A stretch of 64,000 bases of DNA from Enoplolaimus lenunculus (Eukaryota; Nematoda; Enoplea; Enoplida; Thoracostomopsidae), in the NCBI GenBank assembly GCA_030248215.1, contig JASANG010002862.1, positions 186,001 through 250,000 of the forward strand, written 5' to 3'. Shown here in pieces: positions 22,595 to 34,090 of this stretch (position 1 is the stretch's first letter; every line of letters begins with the position of its first letter). A program made the translations under genes and the position numbers. The notes beneath the pieces are model-generated. The model made no database searches. It saw nothing but the letters and a program-made list of their open reading frames with translations, and had not been told where the DNA came from.

Positions 22595-23970
22595 CTGAAA
22601 AACTTTCTGGAATTAATGCATCAGCAACTTTATCTTGCGCCCGCCGTGTGGAAAATTTACTCGGCATTTTTATGCCTGTTTAGCTGGCTGTAAAACGAAT
22701 AGTAAAATTACCAGAAATGACTGTTATAAAATCAAAAGGTGGAGGTACGGAATCTGGTCCGCCCCAGGATTTTGATAAAAAGTGGTCCATCCTATTGATC
22801 TCGACAAACTGAATTCAACGGTACCTTTGTTATGGCTGCATGACCAACGCTTCAGAAGTTTTGGCCCTCGAAATTATAGTACAAACACGCACGAATTCGT
22901 AGTATGAAGTTTCTATCCGTCACATGTTCGTAAAATATAAGCTTAACCAGATTTATTCCTTACACAAATTTGATTGTTGTTTGTACATGTTTCATATGGT
23001 AAAAGTTAAATTATAAAGGACCATAACTATTGAACCGGGAACCCTGCAGCGATAAAAATGGCACTGTTGAAGTCAGCGCGTCGAAATCTATAAAATGAAC
23101 TACTTTTTATAAAATTTCTAGGGAATCCATATTCCGTAACTCCGCCAAATCAAAATAGCGGAAACGTTGAACGGGTATTGAACTGTAAAGTTATAAATGT
23201 TTTATTTTTGTGCTAGTATACGTTCGGCATCTGCCCTTAAAAATTTTAAAAAGGCTGCGAATGCATTTAGAGATTTTAAGATTTTGGATGAATTTTGTTA
23301 ATATTTGTATTTAAAATCAAACAATTCGGGTCGTATCTGAATTAAAAATGGAAATACTGAATTAGTTTTTGAGTTACCTTCCAGCTTTATGAAAGTAAAA
23401 ATAACAAAATTTTCAGCATTCCGTTAACGGAAATGGACTTGAGCCGCAACCAGCTCACCTTGCTTTTCGAAGGCTACATATTTTTAGGAGCGTCATACAA
23501 CCGTTTCCGACGACAAGCGAGTTTGAAACAATTTCAGGGAAAAATAGCTCTGGGGGAACGGAACTCGCCTTGTTTCCTTTTGGTTTTGCTCCCAAAAGGA
23601 GAACAGAATTTTACCCGGATCGGATATCCGGTTTATACCCATCTGTTTAGTGAAAGATCCGCTGTCAACTTGGGAAGGTTGAGTAGTCTGCAGTAAACAG
23701 CTGTGTATAAATAGATAAAACCTATTAAACCGCTACGTTCATGAAATAACCGCTGCGGTTTCTGTGAAACTATCTGAAGCTAAAGTTACTTCGCGTCCTA
23801 CTTGCAGCAGTTGAACAAGAGGTCCAGACGAACAATAATGAAACTCTATAAAGATTCCGCAATTTTTACTCGCAGAGGTTTTCAATTGTTTGGGAATAAA
23901 TTTACTATCGGAAAATCCGCTGGTTCGCTTGTTTGAAATCTTATCGCTCGCTGGTGTTAGATGTTATATA
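22595..23970. other. Stretch upstream of the minus-strand gene
   Basis: May contain further 5' exons of the Ser/Arg-rich gene, for example the minus-strand frame just right of 22594 that begins MPSKFSTRRAQDKVAD at 22667, which is in a different frame from the predicted exon. At 22363-22386 a hAT-type end (TCTGGATCCGCCACAG) lies close to the exon donor. Nothing else is identifiable. Confidence 0.3.
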
Positions 23971-24392
23971 CTGTAGTGACCAGAATAAGAGTGGGGTGAC
24001 TGATACTTATTTGATTTGGCGTCTCCCGAAAGTACCCCCACTGTTGTTTGGTGTCGGACTGTTATCACTTCGTTACTGATATGTATCCGGTATTGCAACT
24101 ATCCGTTGAATTGAACGTTTGTTTGTCTTGTATCAAAATAGTGATAACGCAAGGTTAGTATAATGACTTTCAAAACTTAAGTAGGTATGTTTTAAAGTTT
24201 CGAACTCAACTTCCTTTCGTCCTGCAGTCATTCATGCACTACAATTTTGGATAATTGACATTTATGGACTCTAATTAGGGTTCAGGGACTCTATCTGCTT
24301 CCGGACTCTTATTCAGCATACGGACTCCTATTGTTTGGGACTCAAAATGGGGACCCTCGTCTTATTACTCCCTCTTGTTCGGGTCACTACAG
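23971..24392. mobile_element. Family C element
   Basis: CTGTAGTGACCAGAATAAG at the left and TTCGGGTCACTACAG at the right, flanked by TA on both sides. Internal landmarks CGTTACTGATATG and GACTCAAAATGGGGACC are shared by all full copies. Confidence 0.8.
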
Positions 24393-24412
24393 TAGCCGTT
24401 TAAAATTATGTA

Positions 24413-25189
24413 CCGTGGTGACCTGAATAAGAGAGGGTCGAGTGATATTTAGTTTAAGTTTCCAGACGGAACCTTGGTGTTTTTATTATGTTTGATTTCC
24501 CCGCATTATGCGGGGCCCACGTTAATACAATATATCTAGCGCGCACATACAACATTTATACGAAAGTAGAAACAGTGCGATGTCCACGTTACTAGATCGA
24601 TAATAGCTTATTGTTAGGCAATTTTGATAGCCATTCGCGGACATTCGACAGTATTCATGAAACTCTATGCGGATGTATTGAGTTTTCCAAAACGAGAATT
24701 TTGGACAACAAATTATCTTTCTTAGTTTCGATTGGTTCATTTGCGTAAAACACGACTAGAAAGTAGTTTCTGGCAGAATCCAAAACTTTTCACTCATTCT
24801 ATAGCAATTTTTCAGATTGGAAAACAGTTAAAGGCAACCTTATGCTGGATTCGAACCCATAGACGCTTTGGTTTGTTTTATAAACTAATTGCGATTTATG
24901 GACTAGTTGTACGGACTCCTGTTGATTGAGACTCAAAATGTACCACTGTAAATTCCGATAAATTGATTAATCAACCAAGAGCGAATATTCATTTCTTTTA
25001 TTTCAAAAAACAAAAAAAACCACCGAAAAAAAAAAATTCAATTCAGAATTCTGAGTTCTGAAAGACCTAATTTAGAGCTCTCACACTTCTGAGTGCACTC
25101 AACTCATTCTCTGTTAAAATCAACTCACTGGAATTAACAGTGGCAGAGTTCCTTTTATTGTCTGCCCGCTCTTATTCCGGTCACTGCAG
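24413..25189. mobile_element. Family C element carrying a nested D element
   Basis: CCGTGGTGACCTGAATAAG at the left and TTCCGGTCACTGCAG at the right with TA flanks. It is longer than the other C copies even after removing the nested D unit, and its middle (24500-24900) is not shared with them. Confidence 0.7.
24943..25143. mobile_element. Family D element nested in family C
   Basis: CACTGTAAATTCCGATAAATTG to GGAATTAACAGTG interrupts the conserved GACTCAAAATG block of the host C element. An A-rich run replaces part of the centre (25005-25040). Confidence 0.75.
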
Positions 25190-25438
25190 TATTGGCATTA
25201 TTGCGAAAACGGTGCTTACCGTCGACTTAATTTGTTTGCTGTAGGACGAACTCGCGAATTCCTTCGTCGGAATCTAAATTTATTTAGTAACCACATGTAA
25301 TTTGTGACCTAAAAGACCTTGTGTTCATTTACGACGATAAAATTTGAAGCTATGATAATAGACGAAAAGAGTAGGATTTCTCATTACATATTTCATATTT
25401 GGTTTTCTGGTTGTTCCCAAGGCCTTTTAGCGGAGCTT

Positions 25439-25690
25439 CACTGTAAATTTCAGTGAGTTGATTTTAACCGAGAATGAGTTGAACCACTCAGTCTGAGTTA
25501 GGACTATCAGAACTCAGAATATTGAGTTGATTCAATTCGTTCTGAGTCAATTAGTCAACTCACCCAGAGTCAACTCAACTCAGACTGAGAATCAACTCAA
25601 CTCAGAGTGAGTTAATGTTTACTGATATTAATTCAGAAATAACCAACTCGCTAGTTGAATTGATTAATCAACTCATTGGAATTTACAGTG
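25439..25690. mobile_element. Family D foldback element, well preserved
   Basis: CACTGTAAATTTCAGTGAG at the left and CATTGGAATTTACAGTG at the right; internal TCAACTC/GAGTTGA words nearly match the consensus, so this is among the youngest D copies. Confidence 0.85.
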
Positions 25691-25698
25691 TTGTGTGT

Positions 25699-25971
25699 TT
25701 AGCCCTGCCTCACTTGAATATTTACTATTTTATATAAGAACCAATTGCAACCCAGGATTTGAATCGCAGCCTCACGGGTGAGAGGCAGTTAGGAGTACCA
25801 CTCAGCTATGGGATGTTTGACGCTCGAGACCGAGGGGCTCTAACGTCTTGTTGAGATTTTACACTGGTGCATACTTAATAGAAATTGCTAATCGATTGCG
25901 TTTCTTGTATTCGTTAAATATATGCAGATTGGTGTTTTAAGTTGCTCACAGTCTATGTAAGAAGGGGTTAA
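25699..25971. mobile_element. Family K element, older copy
   Basis: TTAG then CCCTGCCTCACTTG at the left and TATGTAAGAAGGGG then TTAA at the right; GACGCTCGAGACCGAGG is retained inside. Confidence 0.7.
25748..25818 (-). pseudogene. tRNA-like segment, best-preserved arms
   Basis: Minus strand reads TAGCTGAGTGG at the A box and GCGATTCAAATCC at the B box. Unlike the other copies it can pair GCCTC with GAGGC at the position of the anticodon arm, supporting descent from a real tRNA gene. The B box is mutated (TTCAAATCC). Confidence 0.6.
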
Positions 25972-26041
25972 AATACTATTGCTCCCCTCGATGGCTCTTT
26001 TAAAATTAAGATTTTTTCAAAAAATTCTTGTTTCACGGCTG

Positions 26042-26292
26042 TACACACAAAAAAGTATTTCTGAATTTATTCAGAAAAGTGTTTTTTGTGGCAAATCTGA
26101 AAAATTTTGCTGATATTTAAGACAATTTTTCTAAAAATAACTGGAAAACGTTTATTTTCAAACTTTATTTCAAAACGTTTTTTGAAAACATTTCTGTTAT
26201 AACAGAAATACTTTTCAAGTGCACCTTGCTAATCATATTTCTCAAATGTATGAAATTTTTTCTTAAGTATCAGAAATATTATTTTGAGTGTA
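26042..26292. mobile_element. Family L element
   Basis: TA then CACACAAAAAAGTATTTCTG at the left; CAGAAATATTATTTTGAGTG then TA at the right. The two ends are inverted repeats. About 90 percent identical by eye to 41660-41909. Confidence 0.8.
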
Positions 26293-27414
26293 GGGATACT
26301 ACTTGATCTGTGAATCTGCTAAGTGGAAATTTTTTCTGGGGAAACCCGAATGACGCCGCATTTTGGCACATCGGGTTGTAAACCACCAGTTTACTAACTT
26401 TTATAAAGCCGTAGCGGGGTAACTAACCTGGGAGTCCAAGTATGAGATGCCCTGGCGTAGCATCCCGTAGGCATGAATTTTGATGGCCGCTAGATTTAAG
26501 AACATGATGGAAGAACGCAGGTGGTTGAAACGGATAGAATACGTTGAATTGAGTTGAACCTAGATGTTTTTTCGCCTGGTATAGTCTTTTCTGAGCTCTA
26601 CTAGTTTGAATGGTGTTGACGAAAATGATTGGAAAATTCAGATTGTCAGACCATGAGCAGCCTGAGCAAGTGCAACTGAACGGAAAACCAACCTAATTGT
26701 AAACCTACGTCAGCAGTAAAGTTGATAGCTCTTTCACGGTCATTTTGTTTTCACAATAACAGCATCGGTGACGGATAAACATTGGAACCTCGACCCCAAT
26801 TCTAAAACAGGTTGTTTAAATACGGTAACCAGACCTAAATTTTCATTGCAAAACACCTTAATGTGTTTTTACAATGAAAAACTGCAAAATTTACAAGAAA
26901 ATATCGAAAATTGTAGAAAAAAATACATTTTGTTCAATGCATTAGCCAAACACATCATTGTGTTAACAATTTTTGACTGCACGTGCTGATATGACAAGAT
27001 AGACAGTTTGTCTAAAATTTGCGGCACATCAAACGCTAATTTTTTTAGATTTTCAAAATAAAGTTTAAGTGTGATTGTTGACGGAAATGGTATATCTCAG
27101 ACTTTTCACATTTTTGTTTCAAGGTTGCAATATAATCAATTGCCCACACATTATACGCCGGTATGTGCATAGTTGTGTATATTTTGTAAAAAATCCCAAA
27201 TGCGAACAGAGCATCAGCAGCATAGGCAGACCGAAATCAGCAAAGGATGAATATTTAAATGTACGACAGCACGTTTGGAGCACATTCGCTGGGTTGTAGA
27301 AACATAGCTAAAGTCCAGCTTCAACATTATAAGTCGAAGCTTAAACGTTTAGTTTTGTAGTTTTCATAGTAAAGTCACGCATCTGCTTATGTTATGGGTC
27401 TGCAACTCAGCGTT
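26293..27414. other. Intergenic stretch without a recognised gene
   Basis: Short open frames at 26768-26989 and 27075-27299 have no recognisable domain. TTTTTGTTTCAAG at 27111-27123 and CGCCG/GTATGT near 27163 could bound a tiny exon, but nothing supports it further. Confidence 0.25.
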
Positions 27415-27563
27415 TAATGTACAGATCAGGAGCGGAACGTTATTCTACGGGACTGAAATAGCGCACGATTAAGCTTTTGACGTGTTGGCTAGACTAATAG
27501 GATTGGACTTAGGAATATGTTTATACCACTGTTATACGGCCCTATTCTAACTCTAAATTGGCC
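27415..27563. mobile_element. Degenerate family A element
   Basis: TGTACAGATCAGGAGCGG at the left and CTCTAAATTGGCC at the right; hexamers are almost lost. Confidence 0.6.
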
Positions 27564-27707
27564 AACTCAGTCAACATTATACTATTATTTTGTTAACATG
27601 TTATTGGAATGTACGATCTCTTGTGATAAGTCCAATACCTTATGGCCAAACCTTTGAGCTATACAGCCACTGCTCGGTTCATAATCGCGGTCTATGCTTC
27701 TTGAATG

Positions 27708-27822
27708 GTGTACCATTTTTCCGCATGACTCGAATAGAGTAAGCTAAAAACTTTGGATGATTTTTTCTGCGTAAGCTGATTTTTAGGCTTTGGCTTAAGA
27801 ATATGCTTTAAAAATTATTCTA
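27708..27822. mobile_element. Family A fragment
   Basis: CGAATAGAGTAAGC and TTTTTTCTGCG followed by worn TTAGGC words; both termini are absent. Confidence 0.5.
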
Positions 27823-28026
27823 CAAAAAATTGACCAGGTTCACACGTTTGATTTAATTTAACCAATGAAAATTGACTTTAATTTACCATAGGATCGCATG
27901 AATTTTCTACTCCCACCTGTAAATAATTAAACTGTATCAGGCTCGGGTGCTGTATATCCAACTTGAAAATTGGTTGAAATAACATATTCATGCAGGAACG
28001 ACTTAAAAATTGCACATTTTTTAATG

Positions 28027-28106
28027 CCATAGAGTGAGCTTAAGCTTTAGATATATATTTTATTTAGGCTCAAGTATAAGCGCATTGTTATGCTTTAGGC
28101 TTCGGC
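28027..28106. mobile_element. Family A fragment
   Basis: GAGTGAGCTTAAGCTTTAG and a few worn hexamers, cut off by the next A element. Confidence 0.5.
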
Positions 28107-28291
28107 GGCCAATGTAAAGAACAGGTGCGGAAACAATATTATAAGCATACTCCTAACCTAAGCCTAAGCCTAAGCGTAAGAATCAGCATATTCGTAAGCC
28201 TAAGACAAGCAAAACAAATTAGTTTAAAGCATAAGCTTACACTTTTCTAGTCCCACTGAAAAACATTCCGCCCCTGATCTTTACATGGGCC
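28107..28291. mobile_element. Family A element, full length
   Basis: GGCCAATGTAAAGAACAGG to CCTGATCTTTACATGGGCC with CCTAAG runs, the GTAAGAATCAGCATATTC spacer and the AAGCATAAGCTTACAC block. Confidence 0.85.
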
Positions 28292-28359
28292 AGCTGGTTT
28301 AGGTTTAGGCTTAAAAATATGCTTATACTACAGTTACGGCCCAATTCTATGCATTGGCC
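28292..28359. mobile_element. Family A right-end fragment
   Basis: GGTTTAGGTTTAGGC to CTATGCATTGGCC; directly abuts the preceding full copy, so one inserted into or beside the other. Confidence 0.6.
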
Positions 28360-28674
28360 CACTTGTTTGGAAACCCAAATTTCAATGTATGACGTAATAA
28401 AAACAGACTTTACTTTATCCCACTTATTCGAAAATGTTTTACTAAGAATAATTAGGCTTAACCCATTCTTTTGCAAAGTATATACTATCGTATGCCAACT
28501 AATACACAGTGACCGTTTTTAACGATAGTTCCACCTATGCGAAGTACAAAATCTCCACAAGACACGACGGGGTTCCGTGATTTCAAACTCACATCTCGAT
28601 CAGAGAGTACTTGGTTAAATTTTAAATTAAAATTAAACTTTAAAATGAATTGAAAATCATTCATTCCAGATAGC

Positions 28675-28853
28675 GTCCATGTTTTGGGCCGTCTCGTTTC
28701 TGGAGGGTCTGTAAAAGAGTAGGCTTACATTCTAGAATACATTTTTTGCTTTGGCTTAGGCTTAAAAATACGCTTTTGCAACGCTTAGGTTTATAGGCTT
28801 AGGCGTCGGAATACGCTTAATCAACTGTTACGGCCCTAAAAGTAACATTGGCC
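28675..28853. mobile_element. Family B element
   Basis: CGTTTCTGGAGGGTCTG, AAAGAGTAGGCTTACATTC, hexamers with TTTTGCAACGCTTAGG, then AAAAGTAACATTGGCC. The left terminus is worn. Confidence 0.7.
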
Positions 28854-29049
28854 CCGGATAAGGTTATTAATGCAAGTAGTCGTGCGTTTTACTTTGAAGA
28901 TGGTCATCTTGTAAACGTTGTTGCAAGCGTTTATCCTTATACGACGTCTGAATTTAAAGCACAAAATTTGGTTTGCACCAGGTTTGTTACACGTTTTACA
29001 TGAATATTTTTATATTTTAAAAGATTAATACTGAAAGAGCAATTAGTAT

Positions 29050-29238
29050 ATCAATGTTACTTTAAGGGGCGCAACTGTACATTAAGCGTATTCCCAAGCC
29101 TATGCCAGAAGCCTAAGCGTTGCAAAAATAATTGCTAAGCCTAAGCCTAAGCATAAGCAAAAAAAGTACTCTAGAATCTGAACCTGCTTTTTTATAGACG
29201 CACCAGAATCCTGGACGCCCCTTAAAGTAACATGGGCC
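29050..29238. mobile_element. Family B element
   Basis: ATCAATGTTACTTTAAGGGG to CCTTAAAGTAACATGGGCC with CCTAAG hexamers and GCGTTGCAAAAATAATTG inside. Confidence 0.8.
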
Positions 29239-29257
29239 TATCTTTGTGACAAAAAGT

Positions 29258-29426
29258 GGCCCTTGTACAGATCAGGAGCACGCCATTTTGCCGCAAGACC
29301 GCAATTGAGTCAGCTTAAGGTTAAGACTATTTTTTGCTTGGCTTAACTAGGCGAAGGCTTAGGCTTAAGTACAGGCTTAGTAATATGCTTATATTAATGT
29401 TACAACCCTGTTATATACATTGGCTC
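29258..29426. mobile_element. Family A element
   Basis: GGCCCTTGTACAGATCAGG at the left; ATATACATTGGCTC at the right; hexamers are worn. Twenty bases separate it from the B copy on its left. Confidence 0.65.
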
Positions 29427-29494
29427 AAATGCTGGACACTACTACTTTTGCCCCTTCGAAAAAAGTTAGGTAATTTGCATTTTCTATGCAACCA

Positions 29495-29655
29495 AGCCCG
29501 TAGCCAGCTGACCTTGTTAGGAGGCTAAAACATTTTTAGGAGGGGCACTGAATGGTTTTTAATGACTTAAAAGCAAGCATGAAAATTTTCTGGGGGGGGG
29601 GGCAAACAGTTGGGGGGGGGGGCTGAACCCTCTGCCCCCCCTTGGCTACGGGCCC
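29495..29655. mobile_element. G-rich TIR element
   Basis: AGCCCGTAGCCAGC at the left and TTGGCTACGGGCCC at the right are inverted repeats. The interior has two long G runs (29590-29625). Confidence 0.55.
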
Positions 29656-29811
29656 GTATGCGACTTAAAGGCAAATGATTTCAAGTTCCGCCTTTAATCT
29701 TTAATGAAAAAGAGTTGCACATACGCTTATCACTAGATCCGTTAGCGTATTGTGCGTTAATTGATTCAAAATTTTGTTTTTTTCATATAAGATAATTGCA
29801 CTTACTTCTTG

Positions 29812-30055
29812 CACTGTAAATTCCAGTGAGTTGATTGTATCGTCTCAGAAAATCAATTAGTTATTTGTGACTATTTCTGAGTTAAAAACAGTAAACATTA
29901 AAAGCGCACTCTGAGCTGATTTAGTACAATGTGAGCTGATCAAATTTAAACTCAGAATTAGTTCAATCAATACGCAATCGCGAGCTCTGAAACACCTAAT
30001 TCAGACTCGATGATTGAACTGATTCTGAATTAAAAATGAATTCCTTTAAATTTGC
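29812..30055. mobile_element. Old family D element
   Basis: CACTGTAAATTCCAGTGAG at the left; the right end is decayed (ATGAATTCCTTTAAATTTG). It ends about 40 bases from the stop codon of the arrestin-domain gene and so probably lies in its 3' untranslated region or just beyond. Confidence 0.65.
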
Positions 30056-30096
30056 CCTACGATTGCCTACTCTTTTAATATAATCATCCCACCTGT

Positions 30097-33000
30097 TTAC
30101 GAAAGTAACGGACTACGCTCAGAGTCCGGAGTAGGATTTGGTCGTACTCCTGGCTGATTTTGCAAGAGCGTATCACGAGAATAAAACACATATCGCGGTG
30201 CAAATTCAGTCACACCAAGAGCACACTCATTGCCGTCATCAGTTTCAACAATATTAAAGCTACCAAAAACACATTCTTGATATGACGGAGGGGGTGTTTC
30301 AGGCCTGTGTCCCACTGTCGAATACAATACATTTTGTCCTGATGGCATTAACGCTTCATCGAAACTAGGAGGCGGCCCGATCGCGGGCGTAACATTTGAG
30401 TCGGCAAAATGTCGCGTGACACGGTAGTTGTTATCGACGGGCGGAGTTTGTGAAACCGGTTGACGATAGTTGCCACGCAAAGGCACAGTACCAATAATTA
30501 AAGGCAGCATAAAATTGATATGCCGATCAATTTCAACTTTAAGTACATAGCTAACATCAATAATAGAACATGATACAAGAGATGGTGGAACAGCGGGCAC
30601 CGTTAGCTGACTATTATTCCATTTTCCAGTGGTTCCTGATCGTACAGGAGTATCAGCTGTTATTCGGGCAACTTCAATCGAAGTATTTTTAGTATCTTCA
30701 TAGCCCCAAAATGATGTTCCACGGTATACAACGTATTGTTTTACACGCGCTATTATGCGTTTGATTACACGCGTTGAGTTATTGGTGACGTCAAATGATA
30801 ATGATATACCTGCAAATATATGGTAAATTACTAAAGTTTTCGTTGATTTCAATTATGCTCCCTTGGTGTCCGCGGTTGTCCAAAAACGAGTCAAAATTTG
30901 GTAAAATATTTGCATATTTTAATCGTCTTATGCCTAGAAATTCAAATTTGCCAATAACAATAACATTTTCAAAATCTGAGCATATATTTTTAAGTGAAAC
31001 ATGAGTTTAATTTAAGCAAGAGTGCATGATACAAGAGTGTGCAACTCTTTGGGTTCCGCATGGTACAAAATGTACCATAGGCGTTGCGTTTTTGGCCGAC
31101 TCTCCGCACTTTGTTTAGAGAAGGGTCGCTGTCACATGCAGTAACTCTAAATTAAACTGTAAAAGCGGAGCAATTTTTGTTGCCGGATACATAAAGTGTC
31201 ATGGTTCGCATAGATTGTACCACCCTGTAAATAAAGGGGATAGGCCAAATACGCACTGGTGGATACATTCTTTTCTACCCAGAATGTGCCCATTTGCACA
31301 CTCTTGTTGAAGTATGCACCATTCACTCTTGGTTTAAGTTACAAAATTGAAAAAAGTCAAGAAATCAACTGTAAACTAGTTGAAAAATTTAGTATTAGTC
31401 AAGAAAACAACACCATTTTGACCGGAAACTTCTTGAGCGTCAAACACATGAAATATGTATCAAATCACCTAGCGGATCCAGAGACAGAGCGAGAAGGCCT
31501 ACTCTCATCCCTGTCAGAGCATTTTTTGTAATAAAATTGGTAATGTCGCTCAGCATCTTAGAATTTTATCTGTTTCAGAAAGTAGGCAAATATATTGCAT
31601 ACAGTAAAAATTGCATTTCATAACTATTGCCAGCTCCGCATCAGACAAATTTGTGAATCCGCAGTTTAGCCGTGCGTTATGGAAGTATTACCTTCACCAG
31701 GCACAAATCCTCGTTTCGGGACCGCCAAAGACGCAGTGATGGTGCCGCGAGGAATGCAACAACACTCGACAGATGTGGATTCGCAAACGCTGAGGGGTTG
31801 AGAGGCGCTTGGGATTGCGTTCAGGTCTTCTCGGGCGATTACAGTGAATGGCCGACGGCATGTAATATCGAATTTCCAAGAACGAACCAGTCGTACGGTG
31901 CACGTATAGCGAATATGACCATGGGGACCCTAAAACACAATTCGATTAACCATTTTTCTACATTAAAAATTACTATAGATTCGTAAGGCCTAAAACTTAG
32001 TAGTTTGAAACACAGAAAAGTACAGAGTTACACAATAAAAGCTGTATTTAGACGTGCAAGTTTTTTGCAGCGAGAACTTGCAGCTGCAAATTGCAGCTGT
32101 TTGCTTTAATAATGAATTTTCGAACACAACTTGCAGCTGCAAGATTTAATTGCAAGAGTTGAATGCAAAACCTTACACCTGCAAGTTCTTTGTATTGAAA
32201 ACTTGCACGTTCAATTTGCACCTGTGAGTTCTCGCTGTAAACAACTTGCACGTGTGCTGTACGTATCAATAGGGCGTAAAGTAAACAATTTCATTTGGTT
32301 TTCTTCTCCAAATACTAATCCACCCCAATTCGTTATTCAACTGCATTTTTGAACAAGTCTTAGATTTTATGGACGTTTATGCCCATATTATCAGCTAATA
32401 TCGATAGGTTTTCAAACTGACTAACACCTACAATTGCAGATCTCAAAATTTGCACAAAAGTAGGGCAAATTAAACGTAAACAATGTGCTGAATGTTACAC
32501 CTGGCTATGCGCAAGTTGTAAAAGTTACAGGACCTATCACCAACTGGTAATTGATGCTACGCACATTTAAGATTACTGGCTCTAGCAATACGGCGTATAG
32601 GATTTATTAAAAAGCCGTTTAAAAGAACCTCGAATGACGACGGTAAATCCGGCGGAAGTTGAAACGAAAACGGAATTCGATGGCTGCCAGCCGAAATGAC
32701 ACGGGCGTCAGATCCGCCGGACGCTTGGACGTATCCGGAATCCCAAGTCGAGTTGAAATAGTACTCTTCTGAAGAATAGTGTGTACTTGATTTGCCGTGA
32801 TGACGTGACCAGTGTGTCTTTGCTTTACCCTGAAACAACGAACATATAAATTCAACTGTATCAAATGACATATTTGTCAATTAATAGAAAATACTCCGTG
32901 AAATTGAAGCAAAAAAAATTCAGTCAATGTAAAAATACGGGGCGGAACGTTTTCCTGTGAACAGCAATAAGCTTAAAGCTGTGCACTATTTGTTTTGCTT

Positions 33001-33492
33001 AGGCTTAAGCTTAGGAATCCGCTTATAGCACTGTTACCGCCGAGTTCTATACATTAGTCAAACATTTAATAAATACAAGCTTAATTTGATTTAGCGTAAA
33101 CTTTACACTGTGAAAAATTTTATTTCCCTTCACAAAGATCGTTGATGAACAGGATCTGGTTCGTTCGGTAATTACCTATAAATCCAAAATTTAGACAACT
33201 TAAAAATTGCAACAAAGTATAGGTTGTTATTTGGTTCCTCAGCGGTATTAACAGTCTACTTCGGATAGATGCCTGCCAGGATGAGGTACGGGTCACGATG
33301 AGCCCAGTTTAGTCTACAAGAACTGCGATTGAAATTGCTATCTCTCAAACGTACCTTGAACTCGACGAGTATTTTGTCGACTTTCTTTTGGTCTTTAAGC
33401 GATAAGACAATCCTACCGGTGACCTCTTGACCTGCGTGATAGACGCATAGAGAATTGTCGAAAACAACAACCACGTTTTGTAGTCCTCCCAT
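30097..33492 (-). CDS. ARRDC: Arrestin domain-containing protein (alpha-arrestin, ARRDC2/3/4-like)
   Basis: Four exons: 33492-33355, 32829-32629, 31929-31692 and 30809-30097, 429 residues. Every junction is AG/GT with matching phase. The arrestin N domain begins VVVVFDN, then YHAGQEVTGRIVLSL and KILVEFKGKAKTHW; exon 2 ends QLPPDLPSSFE and exon 3 continues GPHGHIRYTCTV, the classic family block, then REDLNAIPSAS and CC (residues 150-170). The C domain starts PKRGFVPGEGISLSFDVTN, then WNNSQLTVPAVPPS and LPLIIGTVPL near 293-303. A PPSY motif at 366-369 would bind WW domains of NEDD4-type ligases; PPPSF at 338-342 looks like a second, mutated copy. Alpha-arrestins act as adaptors that bring membrane proteins to ubiquitin ligases for endocytic sorting. 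The human paralogue is not fixed; ARRDC3-like order is closest by eye. Introns hold A, F, G and H elements. The start at 33492 gives the normal family N-terminus. Confidence 0.9.
31017..31331. mobile_element. Family H element in arrestin intron 3
   Basis: CAAGAGTGCATGATACAAG and GTGTGCAACTCTTTGG at the left; TTTGCACACTCTTGTTG and CATTCACTCTTGG at the right, inverted. Confidence 0.65.
32037..32277. mobile_element. Family F element in arrestin intron 2
   Basis: AAAGCTGTATTTAGACGTGC and GAGAACTTGCAGCTGC at the left; TTGCACGTGTGCTG and ATCAATAGGGC at the right. AGCTGCAA words throughout. Confidence 0.7.
32389..32582. mobile_element. Family G element in arrestin intron 2
   Basis: GCCCATATTATCAG at the left, ACCTATCACCAACTGG and CACATTTAAGATTACTGG at the right; shares GCAGATCTCAAAATT with the copy at 34290. 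Confidence 0.6.
32922..33060. mobile_element. Family A element in arrestin intron 1
   Basis: TCAATGTAAAAATACGGGGC then GGAACGTTTTCCTG; short hexamer run; right end TTCTATACATTAG. Confidence 0.65.
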
Positions 33493-33506
33493 TTGGAACC
33501 AACGAG

Positions 33507-33542
33507 TTATTATTATTATTATTGTTGTTGTTGTTGTTGTTG
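33507..33542. repeat. TTA/TTG trinucleotide microsatellite
   Basis: Six TTA then seven GTT units just upstream of the arrestin start codon (it reads AAC/AAT on the gene strand). A minus-strand frame starting at 33607 translates it as poly-Asn and overlaps the arrestin ATG out of frame. Confidence 0.85.
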
Positions 33543-33780
33543 GTATTATTTTTACTTTTTTTACTGGAACAAGTCTCGCTGTAAGCTGAGACGATGCTAA
33601 GTATCATTTTTCATTGGCGAAATCTGAAAATTAAGAGAAAAACATTCGAGGCATATTTTGAAAGCCATCTGCTTAATTGTAATAGCTCTGGTTGAGCAGT
33701 TGCGTGCTTGAAATTATTTCAATTAACAATCATTGCACCAAGAGTCACTGACAAAAGTTTCAAAACACAGATGTTCAGTA

Positions 33781-33989
33781 CACTGCAACAACTGGTGAGT
33801 CAAGTTGACTCTCTCCGAAATAGGCTCTACGAGACTACGCAAACTGAGTCAAATTCGACTCCGCCAGAGTCAAATACGCAGATCATTGAGTCGAATTTGA
33901 CTCTGTCGGAATCGAATTTGACTCAGTTAGTGTTGTCCCGTAAAGCCTATTTCGGAGAGAGTCAATTTGACTCACCATTTTTCGCAGTG
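33781..33989. mobile_element. Family E palindromic element
   Basis: CACTGCAACAACTGGTGAG at the left, CTCACCATTTTTCGCAGTG at the right, flanked by TA on both sides. Arms include CTCCGAAATAGGCTCTACG and its inverse. Lies about 170 bases upstream of the arrestin gene. Confidence 0.8.
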
Positions 33990-34032
33990 TAGCAATAATT
34001 GAATTCGAAACGCACTTTCAGCAGTTAATCTA

Positions 34033-34090
34033 TGTCCGTATTCTCAAATGCGTTTGGCGCATCTTTCCAACTGGTAAATATGTTTCTTAA
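34033..34090. mobile_element. Family G left-end fragment
   Basis: CCGTATTCTCAAATGCG and CCAACTGGTAAATATG match family G; the rest is absent. Confidence 0.45.

Noticed and set aside
22292-22693. 133-codon plus-strand frame
   Set aside because: It is antisense to the predicted exon at 22418-22594 and begins in a worn hAT end; the opposite strand has better splice signals.
26768-27299. Two short plus-strand frames and a possible 40-base exon near 27124-27163
   Set aside because: The splice-like sites are isolated, the peptides match nothing I know and no neighbouring exon joins in phase.
31259-31531. 90-codon plus-strand frame
   Set aside because: It lies in an arrestin intron, partly within a family H element, with no motif.
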